From positions 545,154 to 609,153 of the forward strand of contig NZ_SOCE01000001.1 of NCBI RefSeq assembly GCF_004365175.1: 64,000 nt of DNA, written 5' to 3'. A model generated the notes under the pieces. It was not told the DNA's origin. It searched no databases and saw nothing but the letters and a program-made list of their open reading frames with translations. The DNA is from Kribbella voronezhensis (lineage in GTDB: Bacteria > Actinomycetota > Actinomycetes > Propionibacteriales > Kribbellaceae). Position numbers and translations under genes: made by a program. Positions 1 to 8,341 of the stretch are shown in pieces. The stretch's first letter is position 1. Every line of letters begins with the position of its first letter.

Positions 1-59
1 AGATTGATCGTTCATGTGTTCCATGTCGGGTAAATCGCCCGGCAGTAGAGAGGACCCCG

Positions 60-2267
60 GTGGATCAATCCCCCACATCGACCGATCTGGAAAACGTCGA
101 ACGGGCTGAGCTGGACGCAGAGCAGGCACACGTCGACCGGGTCTACACCCGGGTCGACGAGGCCGCCCGGTCCGCCTCCCGGATTGCGGTCGAAGGGCAC
201 CAACGCGGTCAGGCGCAGAACGTCGGCCGGGTCCGCGATGAGGAGCAGACCGGCCTCTACGAGCGTGACGTCCTGGTGTACGCCGCCGCCCGCCGGATCG
301 CCGAGCTGGACGCGGAGCACGAGGGACTGGTGTTCGGCCGGCTCGACTCCGACGCCGGTGACGACACCGAGCCCGTCGCGGCCGCCGAGGACCTGGAGAA
401 GCTGTACGTCGGGCGCATCGGCGTCCGCGACGCGGAGTACGAACCGCTGGTGATCGACTGGCGGGCGCCTGCCGCCGAGCCCTTCTACCGAGCCACCTCG
501 ACCGACCGGCTGCGTGTGGTCCGGCGTCGCGTACTGCGGAACAAGGGCCCGCGGATCGTCGGGCTCGAGGACGACCTGCTGGCCCCTGACCGATCGCCCG
601 AGGACCTGCCGGTGCTTGGCGAGGGCGCGCTGATGGCGTCGCTGTCGCGGGCCCGCGGTCACACGATGCGCGACATCGTCGCGACCATCCAGGCCGAGCA
701 GGACGAGGCGATCCGGGCACCGGCCCGTGGTGTCACCGTCATCGGCGGCGGTCCAGGTACCGGCAAGACTGTCGTCGCGCTGCACCGCGCGGCCTACCTG
801 CTGTACTCCGACCGGCGCCGCTTCGAGCGGGGTGGCGTGCTGGTGGTCGGTCCGTCCGCTGCGTTCATGGCGTACATCGAGCGCGTGCTTCCCAGCCTCG
901 GGGAGAACACGGTGTCGCTGCGCGCGGTCGGTGAGCTGGTGGACGGCGTACGGGCGACTGCTGTCGACGACGCGGCGGCTGCCGCCATCAAGGGCTCACT
1001 GCGGATGCGTGGCCTGCTCTCGCGAGCCGCGCGCGACCGGGTGCCGGATGCTCCGACGACGCTGCGCGTCTTCATTGGTGGCGCCACTGTCGAGCTGGAC
1101 GCGAACCAGCTCGACAACGTCCGCCGCAACGCACTACGCCGTACGCCGCGCAACCGCGCCGCCTCCGAAGCTCGCAAGGGGCTGGTGGCCGCGCTGTGGA
1201 ACAAGTTCCCCGAGGACCTGCGTACTGGGGTGTACGCAGACCGGGAGGCCTTCGGCGACCGGGTCACCGACACCCCGGCGTACAAGACGTTCTTTGCCGC
1301 GTGGTGGCCGATGCTGACGCCTGGTGCCGTACTGCGGTGGCTCGGCGACCCGCGTCGGGTGTCCCGGTGGGCACGCGGCGAGTTCAGCCCGGCCGAGGTC
1401 GAGGATCTGGCGGCCGCGATCCGTAGTACGGACGAGTTCACCGTCGCGGACGTCGCGTTGCTCGATGAACTCGGTCAGCTGCTCGGCCGGCCGCCGATCC
1501 AGGAAGCCGGGCGCGACGAGGAGTTCGACTGGCTGGAAGGTCTGTCGGACGGCGTGAACGAGGTGCTCACCACGTCCGAGCGCCGGGCGCGCAGCATCGC
1601 GGCCGCCGAGGCGGACGAGCCCGAGGAGTACGCGCACGTCCTCGTCGACGAGGCGCAGGACCTCTCCCCCATGCAGTGGCGGATGGTGACGCGGCGCGGT
1701 CCGCAGGCGAGCTGGACCGTCGTCGGCGACACGGCGCAGAGCTCCTGGCCGGACCCGGCCGAAGCGCGGGCCGCGATGGACTCGATGCTGTCGCACCTGC
1801 AGCGGCACACGTTCCGGCTCTCGACCAACTACCGGAACTCGGCCGAGATCTACTCCTTCGCGGGTGAGGTCATCCGGCGGCAGATCCCCGACGCGGACCT
1901 GCCCGACGCGGTACGCCGTACCGGGGTCGAGCCCGAGCACCGCCTCTTCGACGCCGCCAAGATCGCCGAAGCTGCCGGTGACGCGGCGGTCGAGCTGCTC
2001 CAGCTCGTCGAGGGAACAGTCGGCGTCATCGTCCCGCCGGCGCTCCGGCCCGCCATCGACGCGGTGGTCGCCGAGGTCGGCGATCCGCGCGTCGTCGCCC
2101 TCAGCCCCCTGGATTCCAAGGGGCTGGAGTACGACGCGGTCATCGTCGTGGAACCCGACCGCATCGTGAGCGACACCCTCGGCGGGATCCGTGCCCTCTA
2201 CGTCGTCCTCACCCGGGCCACCCAGCGCATGATCACCATCAACAGCACCACCAACTGGCTGCCCTAG
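60..2267 (+). CDS. helD: HelD-like superfamily 1 helicase / RNA polymerase recycling ATPase
   Basis: A 735-residue UvrD/HelD-type ATPase. In actinobacteria HelD proteins bind RNA polymerase, eject stalled complexes and can confer rifamycin tolerance. Visible are an N-terminal charged helical segment (residues ~10-60, the arm that enters the polymerase channel in known HelDs), Walker A GGGPGTGKT at ~229-237, a DEAQDLSP Walker B/motif II around residue 530, and C-terminal helicase motifs (TNYRNS; SKGLEYDAV; LYVVLTRATQ). The start is GTG, with AGAGGA 5 nt upstream as SD. It is convergent with the MBL gene, with a single base between the two stops. I looked upstream for the rifamycin-associated element seen before some helD genes and did not recognise one, although only 59 nt are available. 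Family assignment is firm; the precise role is inferred from the family. Confidence 0.88.
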   Translation: MDQSPTSTDLENVERAELDAEQAHVDRVYTRVDEAARSASRIAVEGHQRGQAQNVGRVRDEEQTGLYERDVLVYAAARRIAELDAEHEGLVFGRLDSDAGDDTEPVAAAEDLEKLYVGRIGVRDAEYEPLVIDWRAPAAEPFYRATSTDRLRVVRRRVLRNKGPRIVGLEDDLLAPDRSPEDLPVLGEGALMASLSRARGHTMRDIVATIQAEQDEAIRAPARGVTVIGGGPGTGKTVVALHRAAYLLYSDRRRFERGGVLVVGPSAAFMAYIERVLPSLGENTVSLRAVGELVDGVRATAVDDAAAAAIKGSLRMRGLLSRAARDRVPDAPTTLRVFIGGATVELDANQLDNVRRNALRRTPRNRAASEARKGLVAALWNKFPEDLRTGVYADREAFGDRVTDTPAYKTFFAAWWPMLTPGAVLRWLGDPRRVSRWARGEFSPAEVEDLAAAIRSTDEFTVADVALLDELGQLLGRPPIQEAGRDEEFDWLEGLSDGVNEVLTTSERRARSIAAAEADEPEEYAHVLVDEAQDLSPMQWRMVTRRGPQASWTVVGDTAQSSWPDPAEARAAMDSMLSHLQRHTFRLSTNYRNSAEIYSFAGEVIRRQIPDADLPDAVRRTGVEPEHRLFDAAKIAEAAGDAAVELLQLVEGTVGVIVPPALRPAIDAVVAEVGDPRVVALSPLDSKGLEYDAVIVVEPDRIVSDTLGGIRALYVVLTRATQRMITINSTTNWLP

Positions 2268-2268
2268 C

Positions 2269-3525
2269 TCACTTGGTCTTCAGGACGATCTCGCGCCAGA
2301 GATCGTCCTGAACGGTGATCCCGGCCTGCTTGTCCGCCGGCGTATCGGCCTGGATCACCAGGTGTTTGTGGTCGTGCAGCGACTGGAGCAACTCCTTCTT
2401 GGGGATGGTCTCCTTCCACCGCTCCACCATCCCCCACGGCAGCATCGCGCTGGCGCCCTCGGTCCACACCTCTTCCACGAACGCCTTCGGCGTGGCGTTG
2501 TGCGATCCGTGGTGACCGATCTTGTAGAAGGCCGCATCGCTCACCAACGCCCTCTTCCGCGGATCCTTGAGTACGTGCTGCCAGGCGCCGTACTGGGCAT
2601 CACCGGGGAACAACAGCCGCGTACCGGCGACGTCGAGCACCATGAACAGGCTGGTGTTGTTGACCGCACGCTCCAGCACCGAGGCCGCGCCGAGCAGCCC
2701 GACATCGTTGCCGAGCTGATCCAGCTGCAAGGAGTCGGCGGCCTCCTCCAGGGCGGCCGGAAGTCGCTGCTCGTCCCGCAGCTCATAGGTTCCGTTGAAC
2801 AGCGGGTACGGCGAATCGTCCGCGTCGCCGGCGTCGTCCGCGTCCAGTTGCAGCCAACCGGCGCTCGCCGGCGGGTTCATCAGTTTGAGCTCGTCCGGGT
2901 CGCGCGACGGGCCGAGGACGTGGACGGTCACCTGGTCGAGGCCGACCGCGATCTCGTTCTCCGCGTCGTTCAAAGTCGGCAGGTACCGCACGTGGTGGTC
3001 GGTCGCGAAATGCTTCTCGTTGCGGCCGACCAGCCGGTCGGTGGCCACGGCGTTCCCGGCCGAGTTGAGCGCGAACGACCGGGCCGCGGCGACGGCGGCC
3101 GGCCATGCCCCAGGATCGAGTCCGAGCGTCCGCTGCTCGATCAGGCCGAGCAGGCGCTGCGCGGCTTGCGTCTGTGCTTGGCGTAAAGCGGTAGCGTCCG
3201 CGTCCGACTGGTTCTCCACGAACGGCAGCCAGACCTCCTTGACGGCCACCTTCTCCCAGTCGGGCAGGGCGAAACCGGAGATGTGGTCGGCGTGATGATG
3301 GGTCGCCACCACCACGTCGAGCTGCGGCTTGCCGGCCGGGCTGCCGGCGGCGAGGTCCGCGATGATCGCCTTGACCGACTCCTCGATCGGCCGGGCCCGG
3401 CCCTGGCTGTGCACGCCGCAGTCGACGAGCATCCGCCAGACCTTGCCCTTGCGCCGGACAGTGACCACGAACGCGTCGCCGAAGCCGACGTTGTACATCC
3501 GCACGGTGACAGTCGATCCGGCCAT
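2269..3525 (-). CDS. MBL-fold hydrolase related to the ComEC/Rec2 beta-lactamase-like domain
   Basis: A 418-residue metallo-beta-lactamase-fold protein. The metal-binding motif THHHADH is at ~75-81, followed later by GHHGSHNATP, a signature typical of the ComEC/Rec2-type MBL branch. No signal peptide or membrane segment is seen, so it is probably cytoplasmic. The start ATG shares its A with the last base of the upstream peptidase stop (TGATG), so it is the third, translationally coupled gene of a patatin - metallopeptidase - MBL operon. Known relatives are nucleases or phosphodiesterases, some tied to bacterial conflict systems; the substrate here is unknown. The reading frame is open further upstream, but that part overlaps the peptidase gene and lacks plausible protein composition. 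Confidence 0.85.
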   Translation of the reverse strand: MAGSTVTVRMYNVGFGDAFVVTVRRKGKVWRMLVDCGVHSQGRARPIEESVKAIIADLAAGSPAGKPQLDVVVATHHHADHISGFALPDWEKVAVKEVWLPFVENQSDADATALRQAQTQAAQRLLGLIEQRTLGLDPGAWPAAVAAARSFALNSAGNAVATDRLVGRNEKHFATDHHVRYLPTLNDAENEIAVGLDQVTVHVLGPSRDPDELKLMNPPASAGWLQLDADDAGDADDSPYPLFNGTYELRDEQRLPAALEEAADSLQLDQLGNDVGLLGAASVLERAVNNTSLFMVLDVAGTRLLFPGDAQYGAWQHVLKDPRKRALVSDAAFYKIGHHGSHNATPKAFVEEVWTEGASAMLPWGMVERWKETIPKKELLQSLHDHKHLVIQADTPADKQAGITVQDDLWREIVLKTK

Positions 3526-5450
3526 CAGCGGTTCTCCGTCATGATCTCGCCGTGGATCGCGGCAAACGTCAGCCGGTTCATGGCCGGCTCCGCGGTCCAC
3601 CCGCTGAGTGCGTCCATGACCTCGACGTCCACCGCCCACTGGTTCAGCGCCTTCAGCCGCTTGATGCCGGCCTGGTGGTGCTCGTGCGCCGGGTGGTCCG
3701 CAGGCAGCTTGGCGATCGCCGCTTCGTCGCGGAACGGGAGTGGTTTCGCGATGACGTGCTCGACCCGGCCGTCCACTCCGGCGATCAGGACGGTACCGGC
3801 CCGGACCTTCGGCCTGGTTCCCGCTGGGAGCTCCTGGTCCTCCAGTTCGGGCCGCCGCTGGGTCAGCTGGATCGCCACCTCGGGCCGGGGCTGGCCGTCC
3901 GCCGCTTGCCGATAGGCGACGTGGATTCCTCGTAGTGCGATCCGGAGGTCCGGGTCCGGGTCCAACCCGATCTGCTCGGCGTGCAGGCGCGCCCACCTGC
4001 TGACCGTCTGGTAGAGCACCTCGCCGGGGTCGCGTTCGTCCGGGTCGCCCTCATCGGCGGCGGGCGTGTCGCCGACGGCCGCCGGTGGGGGCGCCGGCGC
4101 GGCGGCCGGCTGCTGCGGCACGAGCAACGCGCCCGCCTTGCCGCCGGGGTCGAGGTCCATGGTCGCGAGCAGGATCAGGCTCCGCAGGTCCACCGGAGCC
4201 GCCGGGTCGTTGAGATCGAGGTCGTCCGCCGTCGGCCAGGCAAGTGCCTCGTCGGTCAGCGAGGCGACCTCTTCCGGATAGATGCCGCGCCGGCGCAGCG
4301 CCTCGACCAGGTTGCGCCGCAGGTTGATGGCGTCGTCGGGGTACAGCGCGCGGTCGGCGGTGACGATCGCGCGGACGACGTCGCCGAACCGGATGTCGAC
4401 GACCGGCAGGTAGTCCATCGCCCGGACGACCATACCGAGCAGCCGGTCCGCGTTCCGCACGGCCTCGTCGGCGATCCGCTTGACCAGATCGGGCGACAGC
4501 TGTCCGGCAGGCAGCACACCGGACCCGCCCGTCGCGATCCGGAGCAGGTCGACGATGGAGGCCTGGTAGCTGTCGAGGTAGGCATCGAAGACGGCGCTGA
4601 CGAAACAGGCACCACGCTCGTGCGGCTCGGTGGCCGCCCGGAATCTGTCCGGTGTCCGGTTCCGGTCCTTGATGGCCGAGCGCAGGGCCGCTCCCCGTCC
4701 TGTCGACTCACCGAACTCGCTGGCGAGCTGGAGCAGACCGCTGGTCTTGCTCAGGTCGCCGGAGGTGGTCGCGACGGCATCGATGACGAAGTCGCGATGC
4801 ACGAAATGCTGGAACAACGCGACGAGGTCCGCGAACGCTTCGTGCCAGGCGAACACGTCGCGGTTCGTCGGCTCGGAGTAGTACTGACGCATCCTGTGCA
4901 GGATCGCGTGGGTGACCTCGTGAGCGATGATGTCGGTCGACAGGCAGGTGAAGACGACCTGGCCGGGCAGGTTCCGGCCGGGGTCGAGCCGATCGGCCCG
5001 GTAGTAGCCGAACAGGACGGCCCGGCGGCCCGGGTCGAAGAAGGCGTTGCGTCCCTCGAAGGCATGCGGCACGAGGCGCAGTTTCTGGTTGGCCCGCCAT
5101 CGGAACCGCCGGCCGACGAAGCGTTCGAACCGCTCGATGACACTGGTCGCCACGGCGTACACGATCTGCTGGTGGGTTCGCGGATCGCCCTCGGCCGGTC
5201 GCAGGCCGTCCTGCGCCAGGACGGCCGGATCGTTGAGATCCAGCGGTTCGTACCACCGGTTCCGGCCGGCATCGAAGTCGACCACTTGGACCAGGCTGCC
5301 GTCCGGCCCCGGCCGCAGCTCGGCCTCGTACGGCACGTCCAGCGCAAGGAAGCGACCGGACAACCGGGTCGACATCGGGTCGAAGGCGAACGTCCGCAAT
5401 CGGCGGCGGTCGGGCAGCCGGATCGCTGGACGATTCAGCTCCGCACTCAT
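3525..5450 (-). CDS. Large cytoplasmic-type HExxH (gluzincin) metallopeptidase, uncharacterised
   Basis: A 641-residue protein with a gluzincin zinc site: HEVTH at ~177-181 and the third-ligand helix containing HEAFAD at ~203-208. A Pro/Ala-rich linker follows around residue 450, then a C-terminal domain of ~160 residues that I do not recognise. No signal peptide is visible, which is unusual for thermolysin-like proteases and suggests an intracellular target. The ATG start overlaps the patatin stop (ATGA), and its own stop overlaps the MBL start, so translation is coupled on both sides. The function is unknown. Peptidases in such compact cassettes often activate or process a partner effector, here possibly the patatin; that is inference. 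Confidence 0.82.
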   Translation of the reverse strand: MSAELNRPAIRLPDRRRLRTFAFDPMSTRLSGRFLALDVPYEAELRPGPDGSLVQVVDFDAGRNRWYEPLDLNDPAVLAQDGLRPAEGDPRTHQQIVYAVATSVIERFERFVGRRFRWRANQKLRLVPHAFEGRNAFFDPGRRAVLFGYYRADRLDPGRNLPGQVVFTCLSTDIIAHEVTHAILHRMRQYYSEPTNRDVFAWHEAFADLVALFQHFVHRDFVIDAVATTSGDLSKTSGLLQLASEFGESTGRGAALRSAIKDRNRTPDRFRAATEPHERGACFVSAVFDAYLDSYQASIVDLLRIATGGSGVLPAGQLSPDLVKRIADEAVRNADRLLGMVVRAMDYLPVVDIRFGDVVRAIVTADRALYPDDAINLRRNLVEALRRRGIYPEEVASLTDEALAWPTADDLDLNDPAAPVDLRSLILLATMDLDPGGKAGALLVPQQPAAAPAPPPAAVGDTPAADEGDPDERDPGEVLYQTVSRWARLHAEQIGLDPDPDLRIALRGIHVAYRQAADGQPRPEVAIQLTQRRPELEDQELPAGTRPKVRAGTVLIAGVDGRVEHVIAKPLPFRDEAAIAKLPADHPAHEHHQAGIKRLKALNQWAVDVEVMDALSGWTAEPAMNRLTFAAIHGEIMTENR

Positions 5451-6604
5451 GACTTCGTGAGTGCGCTGTCCGGGTACGGCAGCTTGCCGGCGCCCGGACC
5501 CTTCCCCAGATGGGCCCTCAGCCCGGTGTCGCAGATGACGTAACCCCAGTTGATCAACTGCCGCTGAAGCTCCTCGTCCATCGAGTCCAGCCTGGTCGGG
5601 ATCGCGGCAAGCCTCGACGCGACGGCCTCGTCCACCGGCAGCGGATCGGCCAGCCCGTAGTCGGCCACGTGGCTGCGGATCCCGATGTACGCGCCGGTTC
5701 GCACCTTCCGCTGAAAGGAGTCGATGACCTGGCGTTTGCGGAGCGCCCGGACCTGGTTGTCCATCACCTTCAGCACCCGCAGCAGGTGCCGGCCCCAGTC
5801 CGACGGTGGGTCGGGATCCGGGCCCAGATGACCACCGGCGTCGCTGACCAGGACGGTCAGGTAGTTCTTCCAGGCCGTTTCCAGACCGAGGTTGTCGTAC
5901 ACACCGCCGTCGCTCAGCCGGATCTCGTTGCGGAACTCCGGACCGGTCAGATCGTTGCCGTCCTCGGTAACCCACTGCTCGTGCGCCAGGTCGACCGTGC
6001 ACGGCGAGAGGAACGGCGGGAACGACGAGGAGGCGGCGACCGCGACGGCCAGCGGCAGATCCGGATGGTTGACCCTGCCCACCCGGTAGTCCGCCAGATA
6101 GGCCTTCCTGAACCGCATCAGGTCGCCCGATTCCAGGTTGGTCGCGTTGATCACGAAAGTCGGCTTGTCCGGCAGGTCCTGCAGCGTCTTCTTCCCGAAC
6201 AGCTGCTTGCGGAACGCCCGGACGACCCGGTCGGCCACCGAGGTGAACGGCAGGCCGATCCCGGTCAGCAGCGCCGGTACGTCCACGTGGGTGCCGGCCA
6301 TCGCCCGGATCGGGTCGACGACCTGGGACACGAACTCCTGCGCCACCCCCTCCTCGTCGAAGTCCAGGTGCTTCCAGTTCATCGCCAGGACGCCGGCCGT
6401 GATGGAGCCGCCGGACACGCTGGAGACACGGTCGAGTTCCGGCAGCATGCGGGCCTCGTTGAGTCGCCACAGCACGCCGACGTGGAACACCATCGCCCGG
6501 TATCCGCCGCCGGACAGGCACAAGGCCGTCCCTGGCTGCGGGCTCTTCGCCGCGTCACCCGGAATCCGTCGTACCGGTTCTTCGGCGACCTGAATCTCGC
6601 TCAT
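5447..6604 (-). CDS. Patatin-like phospholipase
   Basis: A 385-residue patatin-family Ser-Asp dyad lipase. The oxyanion loop GGGYRA is at ~33-38, the nucleophile elbow SVSGG at ~62-66 (Ser64), and the catalytic Asp motif SDGGVYDN at ~231-238. The family hydrolyses acyl chains of membrane phospholipids. No signal sequence is seen. It is the first gene of the coupled patatin - peptidase - MBL operon, with a GGGGGA SD 8 nt before the ATG. Patatins serve as membrane-damaging effectors in several antiphage systems (e.g. CapV/CapE in CBASS), but no cyclase or other sensor is encoded next to it. A lipid-turnover role is the alternative. Confidence 0.88.
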   Translation of the reverse strand: MSEIQVAEEPVRRIPGDAAKSPQPGTALCLSGGGYRAMVFHVGVLWRLNEARMLPELDRVSSVSGGSITAGVLAMNWKHLDFDEEGVAQEFVSQVVDPIRAMAGTHVDVPALLTGIGLPFTSVADRVVRAFRKQLFGKKTLQDLPDKPTFVINATNLESGDLMRFRKAYLADYRVGRVNHPDLPLAVAVAASSSFPPFLSPCTVDLAHEQWVTEDGNDLTGPEFRNEIRLSDGGVYDNLGLETAWKNYLTVLVSDAGGHLGPDPDPPSDWGRHLLRVLKVMDNQVRALRKRQVIDSFQRKVRTGAYIGIRSHVADYGLADPLPVDEAVASRLAAIPTRLDSMDEELQRQLINWGYVICDTGLRAHLGKGPGAGKLPYPDSALTKS

Positions 6605-6672
6605 AGCGCCATCCCCCTGAAGTACTCCCCTTGTTACGGAGCGTCCTCCGGGTCAGTGCCAAATGCAAGCAC

Positions 6673-7203
6673 TCAGCCGCGCGGGATGACGTAGTCGACC
6701 AGGTCGGCGGTGTCGGCGGTGACGTCGGACCAGCGGGTGGTGAGATGCAGGACCGTGAGGCCGCTGGTGGGGTACTTCTGAGTGAGTTCGACCCGGGACG
6801 GGCTGGTGCCGTCGAGGGCCAATTCGTCTGCCAGCCAAGGGATTCCGGGCGCGTGGCCGACCAGGACGACGGTGCGGGTGTCGGCCGGGACGTCCTGCAG
6901 TACTTCGAGGAGTTCCTCGGTGCCGGCGCTGTAGACGCGGCGGTCGTACCAGATGTCCGTCGCCGTGGCGCCCGCTTCGGCGGCGTACTGCCAGGTCTCG
7001 CGGGTACGGGTCGACGGCGAGCAGATGACCAGGTCCGCATCGATGCCTTGGGCAACGAGATAGCGCCCGGCCGCGGCGGCGTCGGCACGGCCCCGGTCGG
7101 CCAGCGGACGGTCCAGGTCGGGCATCGACTCGGGCGGCACCGCCTTGGCGTGCCGGAGCAACACCAGCGTGCGGTCCATCAGCAGATCGGACGGGTCAGC
7201 CAT
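6673..7203 (-). CDS. SixA-type histidine phosphatase
   Basis: A 176-residue histidine phosphatase. The phospho-acceptor motif LLRHAK near the N-terminus, the second Arg (SPSTRTRETW) and VVLVGHAPG carrying the second His define the branch-1 SixA fold (phosphohistidine phosphatase-like). The ATG at 7203 was chosen; a downstream ATG at 7179 would remove 8 residues and also precedes the RHG core. It lies 168 nt downstream of metF on the same strand, separated by a tandem repeat, and 68 nt upstream of the patatin gene. The cellular substrate cannot be read from the sequence. Confidence 0.82.
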   Translation of the reverse strand: MADPSDLLMDRTLVLLRHAKAVPPESMPDLDRPLADRGRADAAAAGRYLVAQGIDADLVICSPSTRTRETWQYAAEAGATATDIWYDRRVYSAGTEELLEVLQDVPADTRTVVLVGHAPGIPWLADELALDGTSPSRVELTQKYPTSGLTVLHLTTRWSDVTADTADLVDYVIPRG

Positions 7204-7250
7204 CGGCTCAGGATAGAGCGTCCGCACCGATCCGGCGCACGCCGCTCAGC

Positions 7251-7382
7251 GCGGCCGCCGCGTCTCGCTCAGACCGGTGCGACAGCGGCTCGGTCAGACC
7301 GGCCGCCGCCGCGGCTCGCTGAGACCGGTGCGACAGCGGCTCAGTCAGGCCGGCCGCCGCCGCGGCTCGCTCAGACCGGTGC
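7251..7382. repeat. 51-bp tandem repeat (about 2.5 copies) at the metF 3' end
   Basis: The segment AGACCGGTGCGACAGCGGCT starts at 7271 and again at 7322, and its first half recurs at 7373, giving a 51-bp period (17 codons). A degenerate beginning is visible from 7251. The last partial copy contains the metF stop codon, so the array grows out of the metF end into the 168-nt gap before sixA. The copies differ by only a few bases, which suggests recent duplication. Confidence 0.85.
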
Positions 7383-8285
7383 TGACTGGAGATTGCGGTA
7401 GACCTGGCGGGTCGCCGTCGAGCGGTTGAGCGTGATGAAGTGAATCCCGGGCGCACCGCCGGCGAGCAGTTCGTCGCAGAGCTCGCTGGCGATCTCGATG
7501 CCGACCTCGCGGACCGCAGCAGGGTCGTCCTCGACGGCATGCAGGCGATCGGTGACCGCGGTCGGCAGCGCCATACCGGTCAGCTCGGCCATCCGGTGGA
7601 TCTGCTTGATGTTCGTCACCGGCATGATGCCGGGCAGGATCGGGATGTCGCAGCCGAGCGCCGCGGCCCGGTCGACCAGCCGGAAGTAGTCGCCGGCGCC
7701 GAAGAACATCTGCGTGATCGCGTAGTCCGCGCCCGCCTTCGCCTTCGCCGCGAGCACCTGGGCGTCGGCCTCGAGCGAGGACGCCTCGGGGTGCTTGTCC
7801 GGGAACGCGGCGACCCCGACACAGAAGTCGCCCAGCTCGCGGACCAGCTCGACCAGCTCGATCGCGTGGTTCATCCCCTCGGGGTGTGCCACCCACGGCT
7901 GGTTCGGGCCGCCCGGCGGGTCACCGCGCAGAGCGAGCACGTTGCGCACGCCGGAACCGGCGTACGCGCCGATCACCGAGCGCAGCTCGTCCTTGGAGTG
8001 CGCGACACAGGTCAGGTGCCCCAACGGCGTCAGCGAGGTGTCCTGCGCGACCCGCTCGGTGACCCGGATCGTTCCGTCGCGGGTCGTCCCGCCGGCGCCG
8101 TACGTGATCGACACGAACGTCGGCCGGAGCTGCTCGATCTCACGGATCGACCGCCAGAGCACTTCCTCGGCCTCCGGGGTCTTCGGCGGGAAGAACTCGA
8201 ACGAGAAGGATCGCTGTCCGGTCGCCAGCAGCTCACGGATCGTCGGCGTCGCGCCGGGAAGCTTCGAGGGGAGACCGTTTGCCAT
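7371..8285 (-). CDS. metF: 5,10-methylenetetrahydrofolate reductase
   Basis: A 304-residue MTHFR, a FAD-dependent TIM barrel that reduces 5,10-methylene-THF to 5-methyl-THF for methionine synthesis. Family features include FSFEFFPPKT near the N-terminus with the catalytic Glu, SITYGAGG, and the FAD/folate region with ALRGDPP. Length is normal for bacterial MetF. The ATG start at 8285 lies 56 nt from the divergent polyprenyl synthase GTG. The pairing of metF-like and prenyl-synthase genes parallels Rv2172c/Rv2173 of M. tuberculosis. Confidence 0.93.
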   Translation of the reverse strand: MANGLPSKLPGATPTIRELLATGQRSFSFEFFPPKTPEAEEVLWRSIREIEQLRPTFVSITYGAGGTTRDGTIRVTERVAQDTSLTPLGHLTCVAHSKDELRSVIGAYAGSGVRNVLALRGDPPGGPNQPWVAHPEGMNHAIELVELVRELGDFCVGVAAFPDKHPEASSLEADAQVLAAKAKAGADYAITQMFFGAGDYFRLVDRAAALGCDIPILPGIMPVTNIKQIHRMAELTGMALPTAVTDRLHAVEDDPAAVREVGIEIASELCDELLAGGAPGIHFITLNRSTATRQVYRNLQSAPV

Positions 8286-8328
8286 TGTCCAAGGCTACCG
8301 GGGCGTGGGCGCACGGGCCCCGACCGGC

Positions 8329-8334
8329 TACCCT
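8329..8334 (+). promoter_or_regulatory. -10 hexamer of a probable leaderless transcript (polyprenyl synthase)
   Basis: TACCCT is followed by 7 nt and then the GTG start. No SD is present. This is the spacing expected when transcription begins at the start codon. Confidence 0.55.
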
Positions 8335-8341
8335 CCGAGAC

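Noticed and set aside
1..59. Rifamycin-associated element before helD
   Set aside because: Only a weak CGGG/CCCG inverted repeat is present, not the element's consensus; the window starts too close to judge.
3997..6521. A minus-strand frame open from 6521 through the peptidase gene, giving a 998-codon product
   Set aside because: The part before 5450 overlaps the patatin gene in another frame and has Arg/Gly/Pro-rich shadow composition; the real start is the ATG at 5450 overlapping the patatin stop.
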